Of a stretch of DNA of 64,000 bases, positions 33,980 through 45,925 are shown one piece after another. Both the position numbers and the translations under genes were made by a program. The notes under the pieces are model-generated. The model was not told where the DNA came from and did not search any database. It worked only from the letters and a program-made list of their open reading frames with translations. Source of the stretch: Cryptomeria japonica (taxonomy: Eukaryota; Streptophyta; Pinopsida; Cupressales; Cupressaceae). Numbering within the stretch: the stretch's first letter is position 1; each line of letters begins with the position of its first letter. Where the stretch lies: the NCBI RefSeq assembly GCF_030272615.1, contig NC_081411.1:212839744-212903743 (forward strand). The letters are read 5' to 3'.

Positions 33980-34804
33980 TTACGGAAGAGTCTCACCAAC
34001 ATCTGCAATGGAAGCTTGAGGCATAGTCCTGGTTGGACATTGCATTGCATAGTGCCCATATTTGTCACATCTAAAACATTGTATTTCTGAAATATTCTTC
34101 CTTCTTTTGAATGTAGGAGCACCATTGGATTCCTCATCTTTCTTCCTTTTGAAATATCCTTTCTTACCTTTCATCTTTGAGGATTGCAAAGCAAGAACAT
34201 GAATATCTTCATTTATGGAGCTTTGGCCAATGCCTCTTATCACCAATCTAGACTCTTCTTGAATGCAATCAGTTTTTAGATGATCAAACTTAGGAAGTTT
34301 AGATCGTGCACTTATCCCTTGAATGAATGATTCCCAAGAAGAAGGGAGACCATTGAGGGCTAACATGGTTAACTCTTTACTTTCAATTGTGTGACCAATG
34401 GTGGAGAGCTGGTCTCTCAGTTCTGTTATCCTCATGAAGTATGAGGTGATAGATTCGCCCTTGATCAGTTTTACATGATGGAGTTGTTGCTTTAGGGCAA
34501 GAGATCGGCTTGTGTTTTTTATCTCATACATGTTCTCTAATGATTTGAACATGTCATAGGCAGTCTCCATCTTGGAGATAATTGGCACGATATGATCTTT
34601 CACTGAGTCAACTAACATCTTCATGGCTTTATTGTTCTTTCTCATCCATTGAAGCTTTTTATTTTCTTCTTTTGATTCCGGTATAGCTTTCTTTAGGAAT
34701 TCATCTAATTCGTTTTCTCTTAGGGCAAGCATGATCCTAAACTTCCAAGATACAAAGTTGGAAGCTCCTTCAAGTCGATCCTCAAATCTAACACTGTTCA
34801 CCAT
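33980..34804 (-). CDS. gag protein of element C
   Basis: A single 274-codon frame runs without a stop from MVNSVRFEDRLEGASNFVSW to a CCHC zinc knuckle (CFRCDKYGHYAMQC, residues 243-256). The middle shows the usual Copia gag helices (SITSYFMRITELRDQL, LALNGLPSSWESFIQ). It forms virus-like particles and binds the element RNA. It is the only intact protein of C. Preservation of gag alone suggests it may have been useful in cis. The frame ends shortly after the knuckle, where pol would begin. Confidence 0.88.
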   Translation of the reverse strand: MVNSVRFEDRLEGASNFVSWKFRIMLALRENELDEFLKKAIPESKEENKKLQWMRKNNKAMKMLVDSVKDHIVPIISKMETAYDMFKSLENMYEIKNTSRSLALKQQLHHVKLIKGESITSYFMRITELRDQLSTIGHTIESKELTMLALNGLPSSWESFIQGISARSKLPKFDHLKTDCIQEESRLVIRGIGQSSINEDIHVLALQSSKMKGKKGYFKRKKDEESNGAPTFKRRKNISEIQCFRCDKYGHYAMQCPTRTMPQASIADVGETLP

Positions 34805-34906
34805 TTTGATGTATAGAAGGGAGTTGTAGAATTTAAGGATGTATAGAGGATAGACTTGCCTATATAAATCTGATCTGATCTTTTTCCTATGCTGGCTCTG
34901 ATACCA

Positions 34907-35684
34907 TGTTAACGCTGATCAAATTTATTTATATAGGTAATTTTAAATTTTATTTGAGCTTTGATCACAATATGATATCAATGGATGATATATGATATTC
35001 AATCAGTCTGAATATAACTTTTCTCTATCACAAAATAAATACGATCTACTGAATGAATTCAAACTTGCCACAAATGAATCCCGTCTGCAAAGTATGGTTA
35101 TCGATCTGAGATAGTTGATTGAACTTGTTGTGTGTTTCTTCGCTCATTGCATATATGCGAATTGATTGAATGAGTTATCGATCTGTCTGCTGTCTCTTTA
35201 ATGGTCGGTCTGCTTGATTTATTATCTTCCTGTGTGTATTGACTGTGATTCTAACCGACTGCCAGGAATATCTTACTTGCTGTTCTTCGCTTCTTAACAG
35301 CATATTATATGATGTCGATGGTGACCCACAAAGGAGTCACGACTCCTTGTGGGATCGACATGATTCCACAAGGAGTCGTGACTCCTATGTGGAATCACGT
35401 CGGCTATGTAACCGATGCCTAACAATCAAGACGTCGGTCCAAGACACTCACCCAATGCATAGTGTCGGTCAAGCAAAAGAACCGATAAATACAAGCAATC
35501 AATAAAACGGTAAAGTAAATAATTAATATTCTGATTATAACATTAACTATAAGATTAACCAATCAATAATTTGTAACATAGATTATCTATGTATGATCAG
35601 AATAAGAAGGATAGATTTACAAGGCAAATATCTAAGGCCAATTAAATATTTGATTCAACTGATTGAAGCAATCTACTTTCAACA
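34907..35684 (-). repeat. 5' LTR of C (778 bp)
   Basis: It is bounded by the primer site (34895-34906) and by TGCAC. It carries the same palindrome pair as the other LTR (35325-35353 and 35365-35393). A 14-bp shorter length and scattered substitutions separate the two copies. Confidence 0.92.
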
Positions 35685-35689
35685 TGCAC

Positions 35690-36137
35690 ACCTGATGTTC
35701 TTTTCCAGCAACCTTAAACCTTTAAGGCTGCGTCATGTAGAGCTCTTCTTGCAACTCACCATTGAGGAATGCACCCTTAATATCCATTTGATGGACTTTC
35801 CAACCAAACTAAGCTACTTAGGCGAGGACAAGTCGTATTGTACTCATTTTGGCTATAGGAGCAAAAGTCTCGTAATAGTCAATGCCTTATTTCTGTGAGA
35901 AACCTTGAGCAATGAGATGAGCTTTACTTGTCTAGGGTTCTGTCAGCTTTGTACTTTATGCACCCATTTGCAGCTAATGGGCTTCTTCCTTGGAGGAAGA
36001 TCAAAAAGGACCCAAGTGTTGTTCTTCAGAAGACTCTGTTGTTTAGCTTCCATAGCCGTTTTCCACTCAAGGATCCGTTTAGCTTCAGAATATGTTTGAG
36101 GCTCAAAAAATGCCATGAATGTTGGCCATGAGAGCAT
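35690..36137 (-). pseudogene. element B reverse transcriptase N-terminal half
   Basis: The reverse strand reads WPTFMAFFEPQTYSEAKRI, NTWVLFDLPPRKKPISCKWVHKV, then after frameshifts GWKVHQMDIKGAFLNGELQEELYM, ending at HQVC where C was inserted. The partner half resumes at 30770. A stop interrupts the segment after MTQP. Confidence 0.85.
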
Positions 36138-36225
36138 AGTTAACTGTATTTTGCTGCTTGCTCTTGTTTCTGGAAGATCTACCCTTCATGAGCTCACCAG
36201 GATGAAGCTCACTAATGGTCTTAGC

Positions 36226-37200
36226 TCACCATTTAGGACAGAGAGTAGAAGAACCAACATCAAGTGTAGGAGGAATAACTGGAATAGGGTCAACAGGAGG
36301 ATGATCAACATCATCCAGAGGAAATCCTGGTAGTGCATCATCAAGTTCAGAATCTGCATCATCCCTCTCATCTGGTGAACCAAATGGAAGAGGGACACCC
36401 AAATCAAAAGCCTTCAAAGGCTGATCCAAAATTCTTCTCAAATGGGGAAAGCTGAAATGGTCCTCGTTCTTCATCAAAGACAACATCACGACTGAAGATA
36501 AGATGATCAGTGTCTACATCAATCAACCAGTAAGTCTTGTGGTTGTCATTATACCCTGTAAATATAAATTTTCGACTCTTGGATTCCAACTTGGAGCACT
36601 TGGCATCTAGAATCCATACATATGCTAAAGAGCCAAAGACGTTTAGATGATTGATCCTAGGTTTGCAACTAGTCCAAGCTTTCTTAGGAGTCTTCCCCTT
36701 AATAGCTTGAGTGGGAGATCGATTTAGGAGATAGACTATAGTGAATATTGCTTCTACCCAAAATTTCTTAGGAACACACTTGTGTTCCAACATTGCCTTA
36801 GCCATTTCAATGATAGTGCGGTTGAAACGTTCTACAACGCCGTTTTGTTGAGGAGTGTAAGGTGTGGTTAACTGACGTTTGATGCCGTGTGCATAACAGA
36901 AGGTGGAGAAAGCAGAAGAACAAAACTCCCCCCCATTATCTGACCTAAGAGTGACTATAGGATAGCCTGACTCTTTCTACTAAGGCCTTAAACTTCTGAA
37001 ATACAGTAAACACATCTGATTTTTGTCTAAGAAAGTACACACATTCTACGACTGAAATCATCAACAAAAAGAAAGAAATACTTGGAACCAGTAACACAAG
37101 GTGTATTCATTGGACCACATACATCAATGTGAACCAACTACAGTACCTTTGAGGCTTGCCATGAGTCACCATCCTTGAATGGTGTCCTGTGTTGCTTCCC
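36226..37200 (-). pseudogene. element B integrase
   Basis: The frame 36805-36404 begins MAKAMLEHKCVPKKFWVEA and includes LLNRSPTQAIKGKTPKKAW and the HLNVFGSLAYVWILDAK block. These are the end of the integrase core and its C-terminal region. Upstream, 36806-37200 encodes YTPQQNGVVERFNRTIIE-like sequence (the catalytic Glu region) and a DNGGE-like site, split by frameshifts. Confidence 0.85.
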
Positions 37201-37203
37201 AAC

Positions 37204-37709
37204 CTAACAAGCTCCACGAACGCGGTGATTCTGAGTCTGAATCTCGGGTAAGCCAAGAACAAGATCCTCCCGAACAAGTTGAGCAAGATAGTGAATGTTT
37301 AGGTGACCATACCGTTGATGCCAAATTCTTCTAATTGAAGATGATTTAGCTGCGAAGGCATGTTCAGGAGAATCACCCGTATCCACAAGTCTGTAAAGAC
37401 CATGATCCTCGATGCCAATAGCCACAGTAGTGCGAGTTGCACGATCAACAATCGAACACTTGTGTGAACTGAATACCACATCAAGTTGAGGAGAATGCCG
37501 AATAATCTGGTTCACTAAGAGTAGGTATAGTTCCATGCTAGGAACGTAGTATACATTGAGGAATACGAGATTCCTCTGACTAGACTATATCTGAATGTTG
37601 TCCTTGTTGACAACAATATACTCTTCACCTCCTCCAAAAATGACTGAATCAGTGAAAGGTGAGAAGTTTGTGAACCAATCGCGACGATGAGTGAAGTGTC
37701 GAGAGGCAC
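37204..37709 (-). pseudogene. element B protease end and gag-pre-integrase region
   Basis: The frame 37536-37204 contains HKCSIVDRATRTTVAIGI and IRRIWHQRYGHLNIHYLAQLVRED, the WHxRxGH signature of the gag-pre-integrase domain. The frame 37709-37515 upstream lies where the protease is expected and is broken. Confidence 0.75.
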
Positions 37710-37839
37710 CGTAGTTTATATACCAAGCAGAAGATCTCACATGATTTGCAAGACGCTTCGCCGTGAAAGCGTAGAATGTAGATTCTTTCTGCTCTGAGTG
37801 CTCTGCAACATTGGCCTTAGGTTGAGACCCTCCTTGCTT

Positions 37840-38634
37840 CTACCGTTCAGAAGCAATCCAATTCCGATAGTCCTTGATCGGGTGACCAAATTTGTGGTAG
37901 TAGTTACAGTGAACTTTCTTCTTCTTGGAGCTATCCTGAGGCTGACTAGGGCCTTTTTGCTGAAATGATTGAGATTTGCCTTTATCCTTGTGATAGGATT
38001 TGGCTGCAAAAGCTTGCTTGATAGAGGGTGAAGTGGCACTGATACCAAACTGTTGTTTCCAACGGTCTTGCTGTAGAAGTTTGGTGCGTAAGTTTGGAAA
38101 CTTCAGATTAACATTCGTTGAAGTAATGTTGAGAGTTTCTATGCAGTGCTCATAGGATTTAGGTAGACTCTTTAGGGTAATTACTACCATATCCTCTTCC
38201 TCTATTGTCCGTCCGATTGCGCCCAACTGATCCTGAATGTCCTTAATCTTTGTCAAATTCTCCTGTAAGGATATTTGCTCATCCATCATGATAGGAAATA
38301 GCTGGTTCTTCAGGAAGAACACGCGTCTCTTATCTGATGTCTCATGGAGATCCTTCAGAATAGTCCAGATCTTTGCAACTGTCTTGTCGGATGGCACTTG
38401 TGGCAACTGATCATCAGTAACAAAAAGTTTGAGAAGAATGATCGCTTCTCGATTGTGCTCATCAAACTTATCCTGATCTTGTCTAGCTGTGGTTGGACAA
38501 GTTTCTTTACCCAAAATGATATCATTAAGGTGGTGAAATTCAAAGATGGTTATCATCTGTTGCTTCCATGTGTTATAATTTTTGCCGTTGAATCGTTGAC
38601 TGCCCTCCAACATGATGTTGGTCAATGACACCAT
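37840..38634 (-). pseudogene. element B gag with damaged zinc knuckle
   Basis: The frame (the internal start MVSLTNIMLEGSQRFNG at residue 17 is likely the true one) runs to 37840 without a stop. It shows the UBN2-type gag helices (KIWTILKDLHETS, LQENLTKIKDIQDQLGAIG). The knuckle reads CNYYHKFGHPIKDY, where CX2CX4HX4C is expected. Two of the three cysteines are tyrosine, so RNA binding is probably lost. Frame length is close to normal for Copia gag. Confidence 0.85.
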
Positions 38635-39504
38635 TTTTCGTGCTTTCAGAGGCACGAAAAACGAGAAATTTTGAAAAGGCAAAAAACTGATTACATAATT
38701 CGAGGCACGAATCCCAATGCAGAAATAGAGGCAAATTCAAGTATAGACTTAAAAAAGTACAAAGCACAGTTGGCACGAATCCTGAGGTAAAATTTTTGAC
38801 ACCCAAAAAATTTCGATAGAGCCCTAAAAAAAAAGGGGAAATATCACAAGGAATCTGTAGGGAAAAATTAATTCCGGCAAAAATTTGAGGGTTTTCTGCA
38901 AAACCCTAGCCAACAGAATGAAAACACTAGGTCGTATCAGAATGCAGAGGCGATTTTTGCAGAAAATCGCAGAAAATAATAAATCTGCAACAAAAATCCA
39001 GAAACCCATGGCGGCATACATAGGAAAATCACGTGCAGGAAGCAGAGAGAATCCTGTTGTGGATTTAAACACCCTTCGCGTGGAAAATGGTGCCCAGAAA
39101 TTCACCGGATACTGAAATAAATCTGAGGCATAGGAAACAGGTTTAAAAAACGCCACAGAAAATATGCTCGCACAGAAGAGAATGCAAAAAATCATGCGGG
39201 TCGCGCGAAGAAAATTTTCACGAGCGGGAAAACACGAAAACGCGAGTAGACAGGTCAAAAAATCGTGTGATGAGGGCTACGATCTGCAAAAATGAAGCCA
39301 CGAAAAGAGAATGGCATTGTGGCTAATAGAAGAGGAACCCACGAACCAGAAAAAAACTTTAAAGGTTTGTGACGCAATTTTGAAAAACCCTCGATCTAAA
39401 AAAATCCGCCCAAGGAAATTTGTTTTTCAAAAAAAAAATCCTTAAAAAAATTTCATTCGAAATTTTTGTAAAACAAATTTATTTTCTTTCCCGCTCTGAT
39501 ACCA

Positions 39505-39684
39505 TATTACGCAAGTAATTGGTAAATAATTGAATGAATTAAATGAATGATCGAAAGATCATTTAAAGAGATACAAAACGAATGTTTCTAATATGAAACA
39601 ATCGTAAAATAGAAACTAACTAATATTTACAATAGATTACAGAATTGACCATTAATAATAAATATTAAAGATATTATTCTCAAT
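39505..39684 (-). repeat. 5' LTR of B (180 bp)
   Basis: It directly follows the primer site (39493-39504). It matches 28139-28315 closely, except at the outer 10 bp. Confidence 0.88.
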
Positions 39685-39689
39685 TATCC

Positions 39690-42600
39690 CCACAACTTCA
39701 AGAACAATTGTTGGTTGGAAAAGCACATACCTTGAAGGAGGTTGCAAGTGGCTGATATTGGGACTCTTTACTAAAAGATGGTTGATAAAAAAATTAAAGA
39801 AACCTTTTTTTTTGTGTCCTAATGACCAAGAGTTTGTCATTTGGACTGCTAATTATGACTGTTACAATAGAGAACCAGTAGAGGAAAAAGAGCCCTAGAG
39901 TCAAGGGGTAAACCTAACCCAATAGGTGAAACAAGTACAAGTGCAAATAGTTGTGTTAGGAGAGGACCCCTCCATGGGTGGGAAGGTGGTAAAGACCAAA
40001 GCTAGCAACCAAGGTTGGAAGAAATACCATCAAGTGTCTACACCTTATCATGCATTGGAAGAGCCAAAGGCATTAACATTTATTGGTGTTGAAGTACCAA
40101 TGCAAGATCTGAAAATGCTTCTTGGTGAGTTTCTATAAACTAAAACCAAGGGGGACAACACATTGAGAAGGATGCAATTGTATACACTCTATCTATGATT
40201 TTCTAGACAATTTGCAAGGGATTTCCTAGAAAATATATAGATAGTTACCCAATGACCATCATGATAACAATTGTCCTCAACATTGAGTCGGAACAAAATG
40301 TGAATTGTAAGAGCTTGAATGCAATGTGGTGAATCAGTTATGACGAGAACACAAGAATGAACAACTAGTACCTAGACCTTTTGATCAAGAAGGAAAGGCT
40401 TATTGATGCGATGGGCTAAGTGTACCTAGACCTTTTGATCAAGAAGGAAAGGCTCATTGATGCGAGGGGCTAAGTACAACAAGTTATAGCTTAGAAGTTT
40501 CAGTTTGCCGATGAAGCACCAAGTCTAAGTGGAAAGTTTACTATTTTGTTTGTGTTCACAATTGGAAAGTGAATAATAGAGACAGCCATTCCTAAAATTC
40601 AGTCCTCACAAAGAATTTTATATGTTTTACTTCTCATTTAATTATTGATATTGATTAGCCATATTAATTATCTATTTGCTGGAATTGAGGAAAGACATTC
40701 TTGAGGTGTATGATTGTATCAACGGGATAATTCTTGGTAGGATTATTAATTCTCAATAAGGCATTGTAGCTTTTCCTCTTATGATTATTGTTACTTTTGA
40801 GTTTTCACAATGCTGATTTAACTCAAAGTCCCTTAACAAATTAAAGAGATTATGATTTTTCATGGATAAGTAAATTGTTGTAAATTTTTATGGAACTTAA
40901 GGGAAATAACTTTTTCAAAAATGATTTTACTAGAGAAATAAATAATACATTCTAGTTGTAGAATTTCAGTCTCTAAAGTGGTTTTCTTTTTACATGTGCA
41001 ATGTATAAAAATTCAATGTATGATCTTAACATAAAATCTCTTCAAATTTTGATTTTCATTCATAGTATATACTAAATTCTATGAAATTGTGATTTGCTGG
41101 TTCCTTTTTTTTAAATTACTTGTGGAAGAGCACTTATATTTATAAATGTCATATAGGTGTCTCTACCTCGTCTCAAGGCAATGACATGGAGTATGGAGAA
41201 TCAAAATTCTACACCTGCAAATCGAGTGGCTGTGATTAACCTTAAGGTATTTATCTTACATAGAGCTCTTTTGATATTTGCAATGCGTTGTTTATATTCA
41301 TATTCACTTATGCACCTTTAATGTCTTACATAATATAAGCATTTTAATAATTTAATTTGCACCTTTTAGTGTGACACAAAATAAAACAGATTTACACTAG
41401 AATTGTTCTTTCAATTAGGAGGGGAAATTTCTTGTAAACCAACACTAACCTAATTCCAATAATATGTAATGCTATTTACAATCTGTACAATGTTTTCCTG
41501 AGTTGTTCATGCTCATGCTAAACAAACCAAAGGCGTGTTCTTTTGGATTCACCTAGGGCACAAGTTGATGTGCACTTTAACTCAAGGTGGAAAGGTTTTT
41601 ATGCTTTTGACAGAAAGTAAACCCTACAACTATCACATTTATGTCATTCAACTAAAGATAGATATTTAACAGTGCAAGTACACACAAGGATTGGATTAGC
41701 TTAAACTCAAGGACACAAAAGCTTTGGTAGATTGATTTTAAAGATCAGTACAAAGCCACAATCTCCAATTATAAGAGCAAACCTGCCATACAAAGCTTGC
41801 AAATTTGCAAATAACAATTTAATCTACCTCAACACACATAACAAATAATACAGAACATCATAATAGCAATTTAGAAGGAAGATAAACATTGCTAAATAAC
41901 ACTGAATTAATAATACTAGATCCCAAAACAAAGTGCCAAAATCACTTAGTTTAATGCTTACAAAACTGTTGCATGAAAAATAATAAAAAGGCTAACTACA
42001 ACTTCTACCCTAAGAATATATTGGTTGCATGCAACTTAAGCATTATTACAAAAATTAATTCCACTAATACTAATTGTAACTTAGGCAATCTTTGACGAGG
42101 GTCATGGATAAATACATCTAACAATAGATCTTCTAGAAGGTCATCTGGAAATAGCCACTCAATAAATAGATGATAAAAGTAGCATTTTCTGGAATGTCAT
42201 TTTCTTGAAAATAGTGACAGCTAAAATAAGACTACTGACAGGTGGCTTTGGAGATGATTTTTGATGAAGTTTTCTCTTTGTTGTGATCATGGTGGATCTT
42301 TTGATGATGTTTGAAGTTTGATATTCTGAAAATCAATGCTTTGAATCTGATAAATCCTTTGTTCTGTTGACCACTCTGCCTCAAACCTTAGCCAGAACAT
42401 GCTAATATGTGAAGCTATGTATACGGATATCATTGTTTTTCATTAATAAATGATATGTGACTCTAATCATGACAAAAACCTTTCTGATATAGATTAATAA
42501 ATACTCTCTGATTGCTGTTCACAAACTTGCTGAAAAGATGACCGGCTGGAACAATGATGAACATTTCAAAACCCTAAGCACCCTTGCTAAAGTGATGCTA

Positions 42601-42822
42601 CAAACTATGAAATCAGGCTTTTTTATGATAATTACTGTTTTGAGTTGCCATAAGTTATTTAAGACTGGTGCATTGATTGTTGGAACCTTAATCAAATGAT
42701 AAGGATTACAGCTGTTATGATAAAGCTTTTATTGCTGCTTAGAACAATGAAGAGAGAGATCTAATCCCTGCTATTTCTGTCAAAAATCTGAGTTTCCTTT
42801 AATAAGGAGTGCCTATAGACAT
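39690..42822. other. host or decayed element DNA, no gene assigned
   Basis: Continues the sequence interrupted by B. A perfect-looking 54-bp tandem duplication lies at 40368-40475 (GTACCTAGACCTTTTGATCA repeated at 40422). A short open stretch (39926-40138) encodes lysine-rich sequence without a known domain. From 40600 to 42820 I see nothing to annotate. Confidence 0.4.
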
Positions 42823-43660
42823 AGTTGAACTACTCGTCAAAACCAAAAACTTGCTAAGGCCGAAAAAGAAACTCGGCAAAAACTCGGTGAAAACTTGGCA
42901 AAAACTCGGTAAAAACTTGGGAACTTTAAAAATTGCTTAAATTTAATTAGAAATGCATTTTTTTTTGCAAAATTCAATGAGGAGATGCATCCAATGAGTC
43001 AATAAATGAGTACACAAAAGAAACAAGCCGAGTCTAGATCTTTTTAATTGATTTAAATGTAAAGTGGGTACAAAATCGTATCCTCATGAGGAATGCTGAT
43101 GGCTTAAAGCAAAATAGTCAATAGTTTTTGTAAAACTAAAAGTAAATACATCAATACAATTACATCTTCCTCTTCCCAGCTCTAGTAAAAATTAGGGGAG
43201 AGGTAGAACTAGAGGGTCTAGTCCTAAAAGTCTGTTGTGGCGGTGCCTCCTCGCTTGGTATGACTAGCTCAGGCTGTGGCTCGACCTCCATCCTGGTTGT
43301 AGCTTTGCCTCTAGCTGCTCCTGGCACTGACAATGACTTATCATCCTCATCCTCAATGTCATCCAGTGTGAATCCAAATCTACCCCTCTCCACCTCCATA
43401 GCCTACCTCTCCAAATCATAGATGCCATCCTCAGTAAACAATGGAGGCTGCTCCTACGATGTCCAATCACTATAAGGATCAATATCATCCAAATCAATTG
43501 GACCAGCCGGTGCTACCTCTACCTTCCTTATGCACAACCGAAGATTATATTGCACAAAGACAAGGTCATTGAGGTGTTTTTGAGCTAACTTGCTTCTCTT
43601 CTTCATGTGGATGGCCTCGGACAAGCTCCAATTGCTCTCACAACTGGATGAACTCAAACA
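42823..43660 (-). pseudogene. hAT transposase C-terminal remnant
   Basis: The minus strand encodes CESNWSLSEAIHMKKRSKL and LNDLVFVQYNLRLCIRK, the dimerisation (hATC) block seen intact in the transposon at 57745-57600. An acidic tail (TLDDIEDEDDKSL) and a basic end follow. Short repeats of AAACTCGGxAAAAACT at 42870-42925 resemble subterminal repeats of this family. Everything upstream of the dimerisation block is missing. The 5' break falls at the 31-bp repeat array. Confidence 0.7.
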
Positions 43661-43664
43661 TGTT

Positions 43665-43830
43665 TTAGCGCCCAAAAATCCATCTCCACTTGGTTCAAGT
43701 GCTCTAAAATCCAGCTCCACTTGGTCCAAGCACACAAGAATCTAGCTCAAAAGAGAAATAGCGCCTAAAGTTCCAGCTCCCATGAGGATCAACGCTCAAA
43801 AGTCCAGCTAAGACTAGGAACTGCAGTCAC
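43665..43830. repeat. 31-bp degenerate tandem repeat
   Basis: CGCCCAAAAATCCATCTCC-like units start at about 43669, 43700, 43731, 43762 and 43792 (period 31). The core is CTxxAAAxTCCAGCTCC. The array abuts the broken hAT remnant and precedes the candidate start of G. Confidence 0.7.
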
Positions 43831-44297
43831 AAATCAAGTTCAGGCAAGATCTAGTGCTCTCCTTTGTCTTTAATTACCCCTAAATCCCACCTAGGGAGAG
43901 TGTGAATGATTGGGCCAGCCCAATTTGAGAGAAGTTTAAGCTAAATCATCCTCCTAGGTCAGCTTATGTTGTGAGGACCTAAAATCAAAGTGTGAGGACC
44001 TAAAAGGCACAGTTGAAACAAAATGTGTACGTGTAAAACTAGGAGAATAACTAAACGGGGCGGACTTAAAGTATAGGTCTGACTCGCATAAGCAGAGCAG
44101 ATTAATGATTCAAGGCAGTTTGAGGTGTGGTAGTAGATTGAGAACGCACCACCTTGCACATATACCATTCAACCTTAACCCAAACCCCAGCCGACCTGAG
44201 TGAAATTAAAGAAATTTTAAAAGTTTTAAAACCAAATTGAGGGGTTTCAGCACAGCCAACTTGGTATAAGGATAATTTAATTTTAAAGCGCAAACCA

Positions 44298-44365
44298 ACA
44301 CTTGCTAAGTCAGCTAGATCATTGGAGGGTTAACACTTGCTAAGTCAGCTAGATCATTGGAGGGT
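44298..44365. repeat. 33-34-bp tandem duplication
   Basis: ACACTTGCTAAGTCAGCTAG, continuing ATCATTGGAGGGTTA, occurs twice in direct succession (44298 and 44331). The copies look identical, so the duplication is recent. Confidence 0.85.
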
Positions 44366-45442
44366 TAACTCAAGTGTGAGAGCCCTATATGAGTAGAATC
44401 AAAGTCCATTTCAATGTAACAATTTCAATTCACCTTCACAGCGAATCAGGAGGAGGTGTTAAGGCAAATTTGCATCAGATTTTGGAGCTCATGTGAATCT
44501 CAGTCTTGCAACAGTTTCTTTCCACAATAAAGTGAAATTCTGATAAAACATTGAGGTGAGTTTTTAAGGCCTGATCAGGTATGAATTAGCAGACATCTGC
44601 ATCATTATTAGACCTGATTTAAAGTGAATACCAGCAGCCCTATGTGCGAATTATGCAGACCTTTTTCATCTCTCCAGTAAGAGCTAAAGCAAGTTGACTT
44701 TCAGCGACAGGGTGGAGACTGATATCATTTTAATGGCATCAATTCAATTCAGACCCGAGCAAATATCCATCAGACCTGAGCGGTTTTGAGGAGCAAAAAA
44801 TTCAGATCAAATCTGATTGTAAACAAATTTCATCAGCAGATTGTCATTTCCAGATTTGAATTGATTTTTTGAAACGTGATTAGTGATGCATTAGGGGTGT
44901 GAAGGATTGCTTTATTATCATGATTCTTGATTCATTGTGTCTCCTTTCAGGTTTTGATGCAAGGATAGAAGGCTAGGAAAGATGAACGTTCAAGGGGGAA
45001 TGAAGAATTTGGCTATGACAGGGATTTTTCGATATCAAGAGGGAAGATCTACACATTCAAAGGAATGAAGATGCAAATGCAAAGGACTTTCAAGGCAAAA
45101 AGGATATCTTCACACATCCAAGAACACCTCAAGAACATGAGAAATGGATTAGGACAATATTCTTCTGCATCACGATCATCACAGATTCAAAGATGCAACT
45201 TGGAGAGAGGACTTTACAAGGATACACAATGAGGTAAATCAGCATCATGAAGGACTCACCAATACATATTCAAGTCATTCACGGAGGAGGCATGATGAAG
45301 AACATCTCAACATCAAGTGTAAGAATCAACATAAGGAGGGATACAATTACAACTATCTTGCATTTCCTTTGGAAATCCAAGATCCTAAGTGTTGGTGTTG
45401 GAAATAAGCCACACCTAGACCGATGATGGACTGGTCCAAGAG

Positions 45443-45514
45443 GGGCCAGTAGCTCAGTGGTAGAGCACTCCAGCAGCGTATGGAAGGTCCTAGGTTCAAG
45501 TCCTAGCTGGTCCA
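45443..45514 (+). tRNA. tRNA-like sequence in the 5' LTR of D
   Basis: It folds as a cloverleaf. The acceptor is GGGCCAG with CTGGTCC, then the discriminator A. The D arm is GCTC-AGTGGTA-GAGC and the T arm CTAGG-TTCAAGT-CCTAG. Length is 72 nt. A-box-like (TAGCTCAGTGG) and B-box (GGTTCAAGTCC) promoter elements are present. The anticodon arm is poor (CTCCA/TGGAA with an 8-nt loop), so no amino acid can be assigned. I read it as a tRNA-derived module, not a working tRNA gene. Confidence 0.6.
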
Positions 45515-45925
45515 TGTCTCAACATGGTATCAGAGCCAGGTCCAGGCTAGGAGCCTGTTGTGACGTTTTCACACATCGCCCCATTGCAAATGGGGACCCA
45601 TGTTTTTTGCTCGTTTTCGCTTTGCTTTTTAGGGTTTTGTTTTGAATCCAGTCGGTTTTGGGAGTTTTTTGAATTTCCTTTTCTAGAATGCAAATTTTGA
45701 ATGCAATGAATTCGCCAGAATGGTCTATTTTCAATTGGAATGTTGATGCAAAGCTTAAATTTGTCTAAGTGTTGAAGATGAAATGTGAATTTTTGTCCAA
45801 TTGAATATTTTTGACCAAATTTTGACTTTTTTGAATTTTGGTCCTAGGCATTTCAAATGATTTGTTTTCGCCTTGTGAAGTGATAAAATGTGTAAAATCA
45901 TGATATTTTGGCCTGTAGGAGCAAA

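Larger units (their letters stand above)
30777..35684 (-). mobile_element. gag-only Copia element C (4.9 kb), inserted in the RT of B
   Basis: LTRs lie at 30777-31568 and 34907-35684, with a perfect TGCAC duplication (30772-30776 and 35685-35689). The minus strand shows TGGTATCAGAGC (34895-34906) after the 5' LTR and AAGAGGGAG (31569-31577) before the 3' LTR. Only gag is nearly intact. The pol region is reduced to scrambled scraps at about 33050-33430, and the rest is repeats plus a captured fragment of the TGTTGTGAC LTR family (32245-33000). It would need proteins from a relative such as A. Confidence 0.93.
28139..39684 (-). mobile_element. Copia LTR retrotransposon B, with nested L and C
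   Basis: Short LTRs lie at 28139-28315 and 39505-39684. On the minus strand TGGTATCAGAGC (39493-39504) follows the 5' LTR. AAGGGAGGG (28316-28324) precedes the 3' LTR. A TTATC duplication is probable (28134-28138 and 39685-39689), although the outer end of the right LTR is degraded. The termini are TATTA...TAATA rather than TG...CA. Removing C (4.9 kb) and L (1.3 kb) leaves about 5.3 kb, a normal Copia length. The domain order is gag, protease, integrase, RT, RNase H. Multiple stops are present. Confidence 0.9.

Noticed and set aside
39926-40138. 70-codon ORF near the right flank of B
   Set aside because: Lys-rich with no domain or splice context; probably a remnant of an older element.
45443-45514. 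Functional tRNA gene
   Set aside because: The anticodon arm does not pair properly, and the sequence is duplicated as part of a TRIM LTR.
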